From: Corythucha ciliata
Lineage: Eukaryota > Arthropoda > Insecta > Hemiptera > Tingidae
Length of the DNA: 64,000 nt
Direction of reading: 5' to 3'
NCBI GenBank assembly: GCA_038030265.1
Contig: CM075942.1
Coordinates: forward strand, 248,001 to 312,000
Shown here in pieces: positions 1 through 9,667 of this stretch (within the stretch, counting starts at the first letter, position 1; every line of letters starts with the position of its first letter). The notes under the pieces were generated by a model, which worked only from the letters and a program-made list of their open reading frames with translations, ran no database searches and was not told the DNA's origin. Position numbers and translations under genes: made by a program.

Positions 1-113
1 GTCTCCCGTTACTAACATAGCAGTGTCATCAGCGAACGATATTATCTCCCCATCAATAGCTGTCATAAAAATGCTGTTGACATAAATCAAGAAGAGGAGG
101 GGACCCAAAACGG
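1..113 (-). pseudogene. Non-LTR retrotransposon RT, catalytic segment (split by a MULE insertion)
   Basis: On the minus strand this stretch encodes the RT palm: GPLLFLIYVNSIF followed by FADDT, the usual catalytic Asp pair of Jockey/CR1-type reverse transcriptases. It joins in frame to the minus-strand RT at 1828-2281, which ends GVPQGSVLG. The two halves were one gene until the element at 114-1817 inserted in the GSVLGPLLF motif. The rest of the RT lies outside the window. Seen directly: motifs and frame continuity. Inferred: the clade assignment. Confidence 0.8.
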
Positions 114-117
114 CTGT

Positions 118-210
118 GTACAAATTCCGTGCCGGTAATGAGTGTTTACCGATGACTTAGGTCAAATTCCGTGCGGAGACCGAGAGGGAATGTGTACAAA
201 CTGCGTGCGA
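118..210 (+). repeat. Left subterminal repeats of the MULE (3 copies)
   Basis: Three copies of a motif close to GTACAAACTCCGTGCGG occur at about 118-134, 161-177 and 194-210. The same motif occurs inverted at the other end of the element. Repeated subterminal motifs of this sort are commonly transposase-binding sites; that role is inferred here. Confidence 0.7.
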
Positions 211-1608
211 AGGTTTCATTGTCAGTCAGTATGATGGATCCGAGTCCGAGCGCCACGTTATCTGTGATAAGTGATCGAGGCAAAGTGTTGCGCGTTGTCG
301 ACGGCTACAAGTTCCACTTTCAGAAGATGTTGGTAGGTGAAGTACAGAGATGGGCGTGCATTGAAAAAAACTGTAAGTCATTCATCAAAGTAAATTCAAA
401 AAATGAAACAGTAGAGACGAAAATGGTTCACGATCACCCGCCAAAATCACTTCAATCCCTGAACAGGCAGAGAGTGAGAAATAGTGTGAAACGCAAGGCA
501 ACCGAAAATCCGTGTGAGAGGCCTAACAAATTACTCCTTCGTGAGTTGGCGAGTGGGGATGTTCCTACGTTCACCTCTGACGACGTGAATTCCGTCCGGC
601 GAGGTATCCTTCGAGTTCGTAGAAGTGTGTATCCTAAGCTTCCGAAATCCCTACTAGAACTACATTCCGCATTAAATGAAATATGCCCAATCGAGACCAA
701 TAGTGGTGAAAACTTTCTATTGATAAATGATGAGAGTACAAGTATCGTCGGATTTTCGACGACGACGAATTTGAAGTGCCTGTGTGGGAGCGAAATTTTG
801 TTTGTTGACGGCACGTTCAAAAGCGTTCCGAAATTGTTTCACCAACTTTTCACGCTTCACGCGATTCAGAATGGAAGTTACATTCCCTTAGTGTTCTTTT
901 TACTTCCCAATAAGGAAACAGCTAGTTACGAGAACGTCTTCAGTAGTGTCAAGATGAAATGTGAGGAGGTAAACTTGAAGTTTGAGCCGAAAACTGTTTT
1001 CATTGATTTCGAACGAGCTATTCACACAGCAGTTCGATCAGTTAGGCCAAATAGCGAAATTAGAGGTTGCCGATTCCCGGAGAAATATCCAGAAACATCG
1101 TCTAACTGCATATTTCAAAGACCATAATTCGGCAATCGGTCAGTGTTTGAGAATGATTTTCGGCCTTCCATTTCTTCACCCTAACGATGTGAGTGACTGG
1201 TTCACCGACGATTTGATGTCCATTGTCCCGGTAACCAAGAACCTTGACGATTTTTTGGACTACCTTCTTGAGACTTACATTTCTGAGGATGCCACGTACC
1301 CTCCAAATTTGTGGAGCGAGTTTTCCTGCAGTACGATGAGGACGACGAACAGCTGTGAAGCATTCCATTCGAAGCTAAATCAAATGTTTTATTCTAGCCA
1401 TCCACACATCTTCAAGTTCATTGAAGTTTTGAAAGACATACAGGCCACTACTTATGTTAAAATGCGGTCTCAACAACAGAAATCGACGACGATTCGCAAG
1501 AAGGAAGAATTCCTCCGCGAGCAAATGGCTGCGTTTGAGAGCAGTCTGATTTCCCGGATGGACTTTGTTAAATCAGTTTCATTCAAATGTTTACCAGTTG
1601 CTGTATAG
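171..1608 (+). pseudogene. FLYWCH-MULE transposase, broken by a deletion/frameshift
   Basis: The first frame (171-1127) opens with a FLYWCH-type zinc finger (WACIEKNCKSF, then HDH) and continues into a MULE DDE core: first Asp in LFVDGTFKSVP and second Asp in VFIDFERAIHTAV, followed by the GCRF motif. At about 1078 the frame changes. Homology resumes in the +1 frame as NIQKHRLTAYFKD and runs to 1608, with the third acidic residue in TTNSCEAFHSKLN. Related proteins have an H..QS.WR segment after GCRF that is missing here, so a small deletion of about 20 bases removed it and shifted the frame. The ORF lies inside the 10-bp target duplication and so belongs to the inserted element. No other gene is visible in the element. 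It cannot make a functional transposase as read. Confidence 0.8.
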
Positions 1609-1707
1609 GTTTTTTGAGGTTGCAAATTTTGACAACTCCACCAATTTTCGTGGAGGCTTTTGGGGTGTGAAGCTCCACGCGGTGCACCCTGGGTCACGCT
1701 AAACGAG

Positions 1708-1810
1708 CTGCACGGAGATTGTACATGTGTCATTTCATAGCCGCACGGAAACGGTACATGACCCTTCTGAGGCTCGCACGGAGTTTGTGCATTGCGGCAC
1801 GGAGTTTGAC
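1708..1810 (-). repeat. Right subterminal repeats of the MULE (4 copies)
   Basis: Four copies of the inverse motif (GCACGGAGTTTGTGC and variants) lie at about 1708-1724, 1741-1757, 1773-1790 and 1795-1810. They are inverted relative to the three copies at the left end and spaced roughly 20-35 bp apart. Confidence 0.7.
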
Positions 1811-1827
1811 GATTGCCCCCAAAACGG

Positions 1828-2281
1828 AGCCTTGAGGAACACCATGAGTTAATTTACAAGCATCACTCAGAATTTCTCCTATTCGAACCCTTTGATTTCT
1901 GTTTTCAAGGTAGCTTATAGTAAGTAATAAAACCCACTTTATTACAGAAGGGTGTAGGTTGAGCTTACTCATTTCTGACAAAAGCCTATTGTGGGAGAGA
2001 GTGTCGAAGGCCTTAGATAAATCCTTGAACACCACAAGCACTTTCCGACCCCTATCCAAATTTGATACTACTTTTTCAACCAGACATACTACCGCGTCCT
2101 GAGTACTTTTCCCACTGCGAAACCCAAACTGGTTATCCGATGGCACCGCTCCAACGCTCGTCTGCCGTGCTTTCTCACAAGCTAGCTCTCGACCCAATCC
2201 TTGGGCCACCGAGATAACCTCATTACAAATCATTCTTTTCCGATCTCCCGAACCGAGAGCGTCTCCTACCACCCTTTCCAT
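1828..2281 (-). pseudogene. Non-LTR retrotransposon reverse transcriptase (N-terminal RT motifs)
   Basis: The minus-strand translation shows successive RT landmarks of the CR1/Jockey group: NQFGFRSGKSTQDAV, FKDLSKAFDTLSHNRLL (first catalytic Asp region), SYLENRNQRVRI and GVPQGSVLG, where the MULE interrupts it. The ATG at 2281 is probably internal, since a complete element would carry an endonuclease domain upstream and none is visible. The first 266 codon-bases of this frame are repeated at 8468-8733 in inverted orientation. Interrupted and incomplete, so not functional. Confidence 0.8.
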
Positions 2282-2644
2282 ATCTGGTGAGTTTTATAAG
2301 TTATCCTTATTCTTTTAATCTTTCATAAAAATCCCTGTTGACCCCCCAAATTGTATATGTAATAATTCCCTCAAAATTTTGATTATTATATTAAATAAGT
2401 TGTTCAAAAACACGTCCGTTTCGTCCCTTTTTCCTCCTTTGCCCGGTCCCTTTGTTTCGTCTCCGGGATTTCGGAATAGTTTTAGTCTGTTCGTCACAGA
2501 TTATGTCGCAGTCGAAATTTTAAATCCTCCATAAATCGCTCCCTGTTTAACAAATAACCCTCATACGGTTCTTTTTCCAAATTAGTTGGATCCCTCTAAC
2601 TTGCCAACCCCCCCCCCCACCGCCCGTACATCGTCGCAAATATA
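2016..2644. repeat. Inverted-duplication arm A (left copy)
   Basis: About 626 bp, present in near-identical inverse complement at 8108-8733. It includes the start of the RT frame and a 60-codon minus-strand ORF (2315-2497, starting MTNRLKLFRN) whose translation is identical to the plus-strand ORF at 8252-8434. That 60-codon ORF matches no family I recognise. Only scattered single-base differences are seen, so the duplication is recent, or gene-converted, or an assembly artefact. Confidence 0.85.
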
Positions 2645-3331
2645 CATATATATTTATAAATCTCTTTTCTCTCCTTTTTTTTTAATATCCATTTGTCAGC
2701 ACATCACACCGCCCGCGAAGTTCCCAACTAAGATTCACCTATTTGCTCAAAACCCCACTCCGCCACCCATCTACATTTTTCATACTCCTCCATTCTCTGT
2801 TCCTTCATTCCACTGTACAAAAAAGCCCTCCACAGAAAATGCCCGAGCAATTTCAATGTGCTGAGTGTTCAAATACTTTCCCACTATCCAACGCTCAAAT
2901 TGTTCGAAAAAGTTATGCGAAAAAGATTCTAATATCACAGTGGTTGCGTTGCAAAACTCGGGGCTCGTGTTTAAGCACTGAAGTGTAGAATTAAGCGCTT
3001 ACTGGGGTTTTGCAACGGTGCTTTGTATCGCGATGGGACGTGTTTAAGCACTTACTCAGCGCTGAGTTAGATTGACAGTTTTGCAACGGAAAAATATTAA
3101 GTACTCATTAAGCGCTGAACAAGTCTGGAGTTTTGCAACGCGGCCATTAATTAACTTCAAAAAATTAAACCAAGAGCGTAGGGCAACGTTCGTCAACACA
3201 TGTTGTGAAGACCCAATACTCAAGGTCAATCGTTCAATGAACGTTATATACACGCAAGTCAAAAAGCTGACCGAGTCCCACGATGACCAAAAGAAGATAA
3301 TAACTCAACAATCCCGAGAGTTACAAGCAAT
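2645..3331. repeat. Inverted-duplication arm B (left copy), retroelement 5' region
   Basis: Continues arm A. The inverse copy is at 5445-5815 and lacks the stretch corresponding to about 2870-3145. It contains the leader and the first codons of gag. The two copies differ in that the left carries a 194-bp MITE and the right a deletion. Confidence 0.75.
2947..3140. mobile_element. 194-bp MITE with CGTTGCAAAACTC inverted ends
   Basis: Begins CGTTGCAAAACTC and ends GAGTTTTGCAACG, with further inverse similarity inside (AGCGCTGA and TTAAGCAC motifs). The end motif AGTTTTGCAACG is echoed twice more inside the element (about 3008-3020 and 3077-3090). It lies within gag; a clear target duplication is not seen. 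Confidence 0.6.
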
Positions 3332-4588
3332 TAGCGAATTGACCAAAGCAATGCAGCAAGTTCATTCCAAGCAGTCTGAGCAAATCCTGGCGCTACAGAC
3401 TCAAAATGCCCAAATTTTGCAAATTTTATTAAAGCAATCAGGCCTCCCACTTACGACACAACCACCACCCCCCACCCCCCAGAACACGGCCAAAACACAG
3501 CCCACCGTCCCCTCTTCTATGACTTCCGCCCCTCTTTCGGGCGCTCCCTCTTCCGACTCCGTGCAACCACCACCGCAGAAAGAAGACCCCTTCCCAAAGG
3601 CCTCTCACGAGGAAGCCGCGGCCTCCTCAAAAATTGATTTCACGTCAAAATTACCCAAATTTCTCAATACTGCAATCCAAGAAATTAAAAAGCTCCAAAC
3701 GTCCAACTTTGACTCCGTTACGGATTTTCTTTTAGCAATTCAAGAATTGGAAAACCTATCACACCAATACTTCCCCTCAGCAATGATGAACCTAGCAATT
3801 TTACAGAAATCAGATTTCCTGAAACGCATAATTTTTACGTCCAATGAATTAACATTCAAAGCAGTACGAGATAGTTTCTTCTCGGAACTCATAAATACAA
3901 AAAACAAAATTCAAATTCAGATGAAGTATTTATTTCGCCAACAAAATAAGTATGAGCCCTTCCGCACATTTGCACAGAATATCAAAAATATTGCGGCAAT
4001 CCTCGAAACTCACACAGAGCAAGAAGTAATAGAAATAATACTTCACCAAGCAAATCTGACGACCAAATCTAATTATTTTCACATCCCTCCCCCAACAGAT
4101 TTTTCGTCACTTGAAATGTTCGTCTCCCAAATTGAAAGCTTAGAACTAAATTATTCACCCGTCCCCCACAAAACCACATACAATACCACCTTTCGTCCCT
4201 TCACGTACCAATACTCTAATTATGCACCCAAGAAAACAAATCACAATAATTCACCCCCAAGTTACAAACAGTACTCCAAACCCCCCTCACTCTTCGACAG
4301 AGAATACCGACCTCCTCCCTATGTATCTCCACCCCCGGAACGTTCACCGACTTACAGTTCACGTCAGTCACAACGGTACTCGCATCCTAGACAGGAACTG
4401 TCATATTTCCAGTCCCGCTCCAGTACTCAAAATCAGCCCAATCCAAAACCAATATACAGCCCGCGATCAATTACACCCCCCACCCACTGTTCCACCGCCC
4501 CGACTTCTCCCCATAACACACAAACGTTCCAAAATAATAAGGCAAAGACCCCAAAAAATCAAAGTAGTAAAGTCCGCTATACGAACCA

Positions 4589-4595
4589 AAAAAAC
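4589..4595 (+). promoter_or_regulatory. -1 ribosomal frameshift slippery site A AAA AAC
   Basis: In the gag frame the last codons read CAA AAA AAC TAA, placing the classic heptamer A AAA AAC directly before the gag stop. A -1 slip enters the frame that stays open into the protease at 4715. The downstream region is C-rich; no strong hairpin is obvious by eye. Confidence 0.65.
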
Positions 4596-5300
4596 TAAGA
4601 CCACAGGACACAGAGACCCCCCCCCCTTCCATCATTCTTTGTCGCATAAACCCTTCTGCTTCAAGTAAAGTAGTCACTCGTATTAACAACAAAATCCGAT
4701 GCCTCACTCTTCTCGACTCCGGTGCGACGAGGAGTTTCGTTAATTCGTCCCTTTTAACCACCAATTTTCCCTCTCTGTGCCCTGCTAAATTGAAACAACC
4801 TTTTCACGTCCAACTTGCAGACTCTTCCTCTCTGCAGATAACCAAAGAATTTTCCCTACATTTTAATATGGCAGGAAAAACCTTCCATCACACCTTAATT
4901 GTCCCCAATTTAAGTGTTGACCTCATTCTAGGAACCGACTTCCTCAGGTCGGCCCGGCTCATTTTGAATTTATCCCATTTTGAATACAACAAACGTAAGA
5001 ATATCAAATTTTTAACCCCACTCCAGGAAACCCGAAGGCTATCCCACAAGCCACAATTTGGCATATTAAATTCCATTCACACCCCGGAAACTTTGCCAAA
5101 CGACCCAGACCTCCTTCAATATTACGTTACCCAATATCCCGACGTTCTCACGACGAGTCTCGGACGTACCGACCTCATTAGTTACAAAATTGAGCTCCAG
5201 CCCAACCCCCAGTGGCCCAGAACTGCCAAGAGTTATCATGTTAATCCCGATAAATTGAAAACTTTAAAGACCCACATTGATGAACTCTTCCAAAACGGCA
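4592..5300 (+). pseudogene. Retropepsin and start of Pol (truncated)
   Basis: This frame is -1 relative to gag and open from the slippery site. It carries an aspartic protease: LLDSGATRSFV (catalytic Asp at 4715-4717) and, about 70 residues later, LILGTDFL, the second conserved protease element. It then runs into the Pol linker and the very start of a reverse transcriptase (NPDKLKTLKTHIDELFQNG). At about 5300 the sequence switches to a fragment of a MITE family seen at 31216-31660, so RT, RNase H and integrase are missing. Probably Ty3/gypsy-like from the RT-start motif; too little remains to assign a clade. Confidence 0.7.
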
Positions 5301-5440
5301 ATCGAACCCCCACTCAAAATTTTTAAAAATTCTCTAAAAAAGCATCCTTGACTGATTTCAAAGTTTAATGTGAGCAATAGACTTGTGGAAGAGCCCTCTT
5401 TAAGCAACACCAACTTTTGAAAAATGTGCAAGTTCTTCAT
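5300..5440 (+). repeat. Truncated copy of the CAATGGGGAACTTGCA MITE family
   Basis: Matches the last 140 bp of the element at 31216-31660 (CAAACCCCCACTC-like start, then the AACACCAACTTTTGAAAAATG end). It truncates the pol frame on its left and abuts the inverse copy of gag on its right. Confidence 0.7.
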
Positions 5441-5444
5441 TGCT

Positions 5445-5815
5445 TGTAACTCTCGGGATTGTTGAGTTATTATCTTCTTTTGGTCATCGTGGGACTCGGT
5501 CAGCTTTTTGACTTGCGTGTATATAAAGTTCATTGAACGATTGAACTTGAGTATTGGGTCTTCACAACATGTGTTGACGAACGTTGCCCTACGCTCTTGG
5601 TTTAATTTTTTGAAGTTACACTCAGCACATTTGGCTTTTTTGTACAGTGTAATGAAGGAGCAGAGAATGGAGGAGTATGAAAATTTTGATGGGTGGCGGA
5701 GTGGGGTTTTGAGCAAATAGGTGAATCTTAGTTGGGATCTTCGCGGGCGGTGCGATGTGCTGACAAATGGATATTAAAAAAAAAGGAGAGAAAAGAGATT
5801 TATAAATATATACAG
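5445..5815. repeat. Inverted-duplication arm B (right copy)
   Basis: Inverse complement of 2645-3331 with the 2870-3145 portion deleted. The minus strand again encodes the gag segment FKKLNQERRATFVNTC. It is interrupted on the right by the foldback element at 5816-8107, after which arm A resumes at 8108. Confidence 0.75.
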
Positions 5816-8107
5816 GGTGATTCAGGAGGAATGTGACAAACTTGCACAGGTGATAGTGCGTACCTGGACGCACGAAAACGTCATAGGGACGCATAGCCGA
5901 AAATGCTTTGGTTACGAGATATCAGCATTTTCCTGTTGTTTCCCAGTTTCATCAGTTTTTACGGTAATTGTCGTGTTCACGGCTCACCGTTAGTGATTAG
6001 ACAAAAAATGACGGTGGATTCGGAAAGAGAACAAAATCCTGTTCCTGAAACCCCCATGAAAATCCAAAAATGTCGCTTGGGCGTGGCTATTTCAGCCATG
6101 TGACAAGTTAAGAATGTAGTTTTTTCAAATACCTGATAAATTTCACATCAGTTTCAATCAGCTGCTAGTGCACGCATCGACGGGCAAAGTTGTGGAAAAC
6201 TACCCCGTTCTGTGTACTTTCGAACGGTGTCCTGATAGTTGAAGTTTGCAACCCTCCGACTTTAGCAATCAAGTTTAAATGCAAAAAAATGTAAACTTGC
6301 TTTGTTAAAACAAGCCGAATAGGTCAGTTTAAATGTCGTTTCCTTGGGGTAATGAGTTCCTACGAATATGCTCCTCTCGATGCCTGAAGTAAGGATTCCA
6401 TTGACTACGAGGTTTTCCATGTAGGGAATGTGAGTTGAGGTGGTGGATAACAGCGCGCTGTTCGCGTAACGCTGCAGCGTTAGGGTGAAAATGATGGACT
6501 TCGACATTTCCCCTTATCAGATTCAGGCGGTACCCTAATATGTCATTCACGTACACTCATATCTCTCATTCACGGAGTTCATTGTCCATCGTTTGTCCCT
6601 CCAACTTGAATGAGATCAATTTACAGTAACAACCTTAAGTTGAAATAACAACATAACGTCATTCAAATAAGTGTTCAAAAATTCCTCCCCCTTGTGGACA
6701 CTCGGACGCTCTTTTCTGTATATCTCTGGTGGTTCGAAGAATTTCGGCATCTAGTGTCTGATCGATTCAGCACAGGCCACAACTTTGTTGATCAGCTCCT
6801 CGCGTTTGCTGGGCTTGTGTTCGTGTAACGCCCTAAAAAGGGCGTTATGTTAAGCGATAGAGAAAAGGAGCTCGGTCCGGGAAATTGCTCACCGCTCGGT
6901 GAATGAACCCGGCGAGCTCAGGGACGAGCGGGAGAGAATGACCCGATAGCGTCAACAAATCCTTGAGGAAACTGCTTGTTATCCACAACACTTAAGGTTT
7001 TACAAACATGTCCTCGGGGTTTTAGTATAAAAACCCAGGGGGGACGGAGTCGAGTGGACTGCTAGAGTCGGGGGACTGCTAGAGTCGGGGGACAGCTTAG
7101 AGTCAGGGACGCACATCCGTGCAGGGGGGGGGGGGCGAAGCCTCGCGACCAGCCCTCGCGCCAGCTCGTGTACACGCTACCGCAGGCCGTCGGGCCTGGG
7201 AAAAGGTGAGTCAGACTGTAAATAATAAGTGTACATCACGGGGTAAAGGTACCTCTTTGTTACTCTTTGTCGACTCCCTGAACCCAGACCCATACGGCGG
7301 TACATTCGTATACCATTGTCTTCATTCACCCTCAGAGACAGTAATCGAGGGACGTTAGGTCAGGAGACCTCGCAGAACTAAATTGGTCCTCCTCGCCGAC
7401 AATCTGCTGAGCTGAGCTGATTCCGATGAGATAGAACGGCCAAGTCCCCGTTCAAGTCCTAACGTAGCAGTTCATCCACGGCGTCTCTCATGGTGACCCT
7501 CGCGTAGTGAATTGAATTCTTACTTTTACTTCAGACATTGAGGGGAGCATGCTCGGAGGAACACAATAGCATAAGGAAAGGCTATTTAACCTGACCAATT
7601 CGGTTTGTTTTATCAAAGCAAGTTGCTTTTTTTTGCACTGGAACTTGATTGCTAAAGTCGGAGGGTTGCAAACTTCAACTATCAGGACACCGTTCGAAAG
7701 TACACAGAACGGGGTAGTTTTCCACAACTTTACCCGTCGATGCGCGACTAGCAGCTGATTGATACTGATGTAAAATTTATCAGGTATTCGAAAAAACTAC
7801 TTTTTTCACTTTTCACATGGCTGAAATAGCGACGCGCAAGCGACATTTTTTGATTTTCACGGTGGTTTCAGGATCAGGATTTTATCCTCTTTCCGAATCC
7901 ACCGTCAGTTTTTGTCTAACCACCTACGGTGAGCCCTGAACACGATAATTACCGTAAAAAGTAATGCAACTAGAAAAAAACAGGAAAATGCTCATATCTC
8001 GTAACCAAAGCATTTTCGGCTGTGCATCTATATGACGTTTTTTGTGCGTCCAGGTACGCACTATCACCTGTGTAAGTTTGTCACATTCCTCCTGAATCAC
8101 CCTGTAT
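5816..8107. mobile_element. 2.3 kb foldback element with arms of about 610 bp
   Basis: The left arm (about 5816-6425) and right arm (about 7485-8107) are diverged inverse complements; the ends read ACAGGGTGATTCAGG and CCTGAATCACCCTGT. Comparison with the uninterrupted arm at 2640-2650 shows the element entered a TATA-rich site (left flank ATATATA, right flank TATATT). The arms hold no recognisable coding sequence. The middle (6430-7484) contains an LTR-like segment. Confidence 0.8.
6824..7469 (+). repeat. Candidate solo LTR
   Basis: Begins TGTAACGCCC and ends CGTAGCA, so it has TG...CA termini. It is flanked by GTTCG (6819-6823) and GTTCA (7470-7474), a 4-of-5 target match. It contains a TATA-like GTATAAAAACC at about 7025 and a GC-rich downstream half with tandem GACTGCTAGAGTCGGGG. 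No internal retroelement sequence adjoins, hence solo. The imperfect flank keeps confidence moderate. Confidence 0.45.
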
Positions 8108-8733
8108 ATTCGCGACGATGTACGGCGGTGGGGGGGAGGGGTTGGCAAGTTAGAGGGATCCGACTAATTTGGAAAAAGAACCGTATGAGGGTTATTTGTT
8201 AAACAGGGAGCGATTTATGGAGGATTTAAAATTTCGACTGCGACATAATCTGTGACGAACAGACTAAAACTATTCCGAAATCCCGGAGACGAAACAAAGG
8301 GACCGGGCAAAGGAGGAAAAAGGGACGAAACGGACGTGTTTTTGAACAACTTATTTAATATAATAATCAAAATTTTGAGGGAATTATTACATATACAATT
8401 TGGGGGGTCAACAGGGATTTTTATGAAAGATTAAAAGAATAAGGATAACTTATAAAACTCACCAGATATGGAAAGGGTGGTAGGAGACGCTCTCGGTTCG
8501 GGAGATCGGAAAAGAATGATTTGTAATGAGGTTATCTCGGTGGCCCAAGGATTGGGTCGAGAGCTAGCTTGTGAGAAAGCACGGCAGACGAGCGTTGGAG
8601 CGGTGCCATCGGATAACCAGTTTGGGTTTCGCAGTGGGAAAAGTACTCAGGACGCGGTAGTATGTCTGGTTGAAAAAGTAGTATCAAATTTGGATAGGGG
8701 TCGGAAAGTGCTTGTGGTGTTCAAGGATTTATC
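8108..8733. repeat. Inverted-duplication arm A (right copy)
   Basis: Inverse complement of 2016-2644. It ends abruptly at 8733 in the middle of the RT motif and joins unrelated tandem-repeat DNA. Confidence 0.85.
8468..8733 (+). pseudogene. Non-LTR RT fragment within arm A
   Basis: Same coding sequence as the minus-strand RT ending at 2281, including NQFGFRSGKSTQDAV, cut off after VVFKDLS. A relic of the inverted duplication and not an independent insertion. Confidence 0.8.
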
Positions 8734-8759
8734 CTTTGGCTGCTTTGGTTCGTCAAGGT

Positions 8760-9560
8760 GTAACGTGAACTAATGTTGTCGGTATAGAATGTTTTACGAC
8801 GATTGCTTCCATGTACACCACTTAACCTTTGAATGTCAAAAATTGTTTCAATTTCTTGAATTTATGGAGTTACTTTCATCAACTAACCAGCGGTTTTGGC
8901 ATATAAGTCCTTGCAATTTTGGTTCAACAAGGTATCAACGTTAATGAATCAAGAAGCCATCGATTATTTCGAAATTTCTTTCCAGACAGACCACTTAACC
9001 TGTTAGTGAGCAAAAATTTCTCAATTTTAGGATTTTTGGGCGGTCATTTTTATGTACAAACAAGAGTTTTTAGCGGAAAGTCCTTTCTGTTTTGGATCAT
9101 CAGGGTATAAACGTGAAAGATTCGAAAAGAAATCGATTATTTCGACATTCCTTTCCAGACATACCACTTAACCTGATAGTGAGCCAACATTTATCAATTT
9201 CATGAATTTTTTCATTCCTTGCTGCTTTGCTGGTGGTTTGGTTGCTGGTGGTGGTTTGGTTGAAGCTTTCGAAAATGACGACGATCCTGTCCAGCCAGTT
9301 CTCTTGACCTATTAATGGATAAATTGTTACAAATTCGTCAATTTAGGGTTTTAACTTCACCTACTAACCAACGTTTTTTATGGAAAAATCATTGTTGTTT
9401 TGGTTCATCATGTTCCAGTCGTTAAAAAAAGCTGTCTCCAATCGAACAGTCCGACTATCTCTTCCAGCGATACCCCTCAACCTGCGAATGAGCACAATTC
9501 GCTTAATTTCCTCAATTTATTGAGTAATTTGTTTCTACTTACAATTTTTTGTGGATAAAT
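8760..9560 (+). repeat. Old diverged tandem repeat, period about 150-175 bp
   Basis: The core CGATTATTTCGAAATTTC, then TTCCAGACAGACCACTTAACC and (later) AATTTCTCAATTTTAGG recurs in diverged form near 8806, 8958, 9133, 9279 and 9450. Several units also carry a TTTTGGTTCATCA-like segment. No coding potential. It sits between the inverted duplication and the Ulp1-transposase gene. Confidence 0.55.
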
Positions 9561-9667
9561 CTGTGTGGCCTTTGACCAACTAAGTCTTCGACTGTTGTGA
9601 TCACAGTGCCATGGATTCTACCAAGTGATGTTAATGATATGGTTTCAGATGGTTAAAATTAATTACA

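Larger units (their letters stand above)
104..1827 (+). mobile_element. FLYWCH-MULE DNA transposon with 10-bp target duplication
   Basis: The element occupies 114-1817 and is flanked by a direct repeat, CCCAAAACGG, at 104-113 and 1818-1827. Its ends are inverted: left CAAATTCCGTGCCG at 121-134, right CGGCACGGAGTTTG at 1796-1809. Target duplications of 8-10 bp are typical of Mutator-like elements, which fits the transposase-like pseudogene inside. Removing the element and one repeat copy makes the disrupted non-LTR RT motif GVPQGSVLGPLLF continuous. The first 3 bp of the repeat fall in a C run on the right side, so the true duplication could be 8-10 bp. Confidence 0.85.
2839..4598 (+). pseudogene. 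LTR-retrotransposon Gag, interrupted by a MITE
   Basis: Gag-like structural protein. The likely start is the ATG at 2839 (MPEQFQCAECSNTF, with a CxxC pair), in a different frame from the body because a 194-bp MITE lies at 2947-3140. Removing exactly that segment would leave both sides in one frame. The body (3141-4598) has a coiled-coil-like Lys/Gln-rich region (KKLTESHDDQKKIITQQ), a Pro/Ser/Thr linker, a capsid-like alpha-helical part (FLLAIQELENLSHQYFP to about FVSQIESLELNY) and a Pro/Tyr/Ser-rich basic tail. No CCHC knuckle is visible. It ends at TAA 4596-4598, immediately after a -1 slippery heptamer leading into protease. Assignment as Gag rests on composition and its position before a retropepsin. 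Confidence 0.7.
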
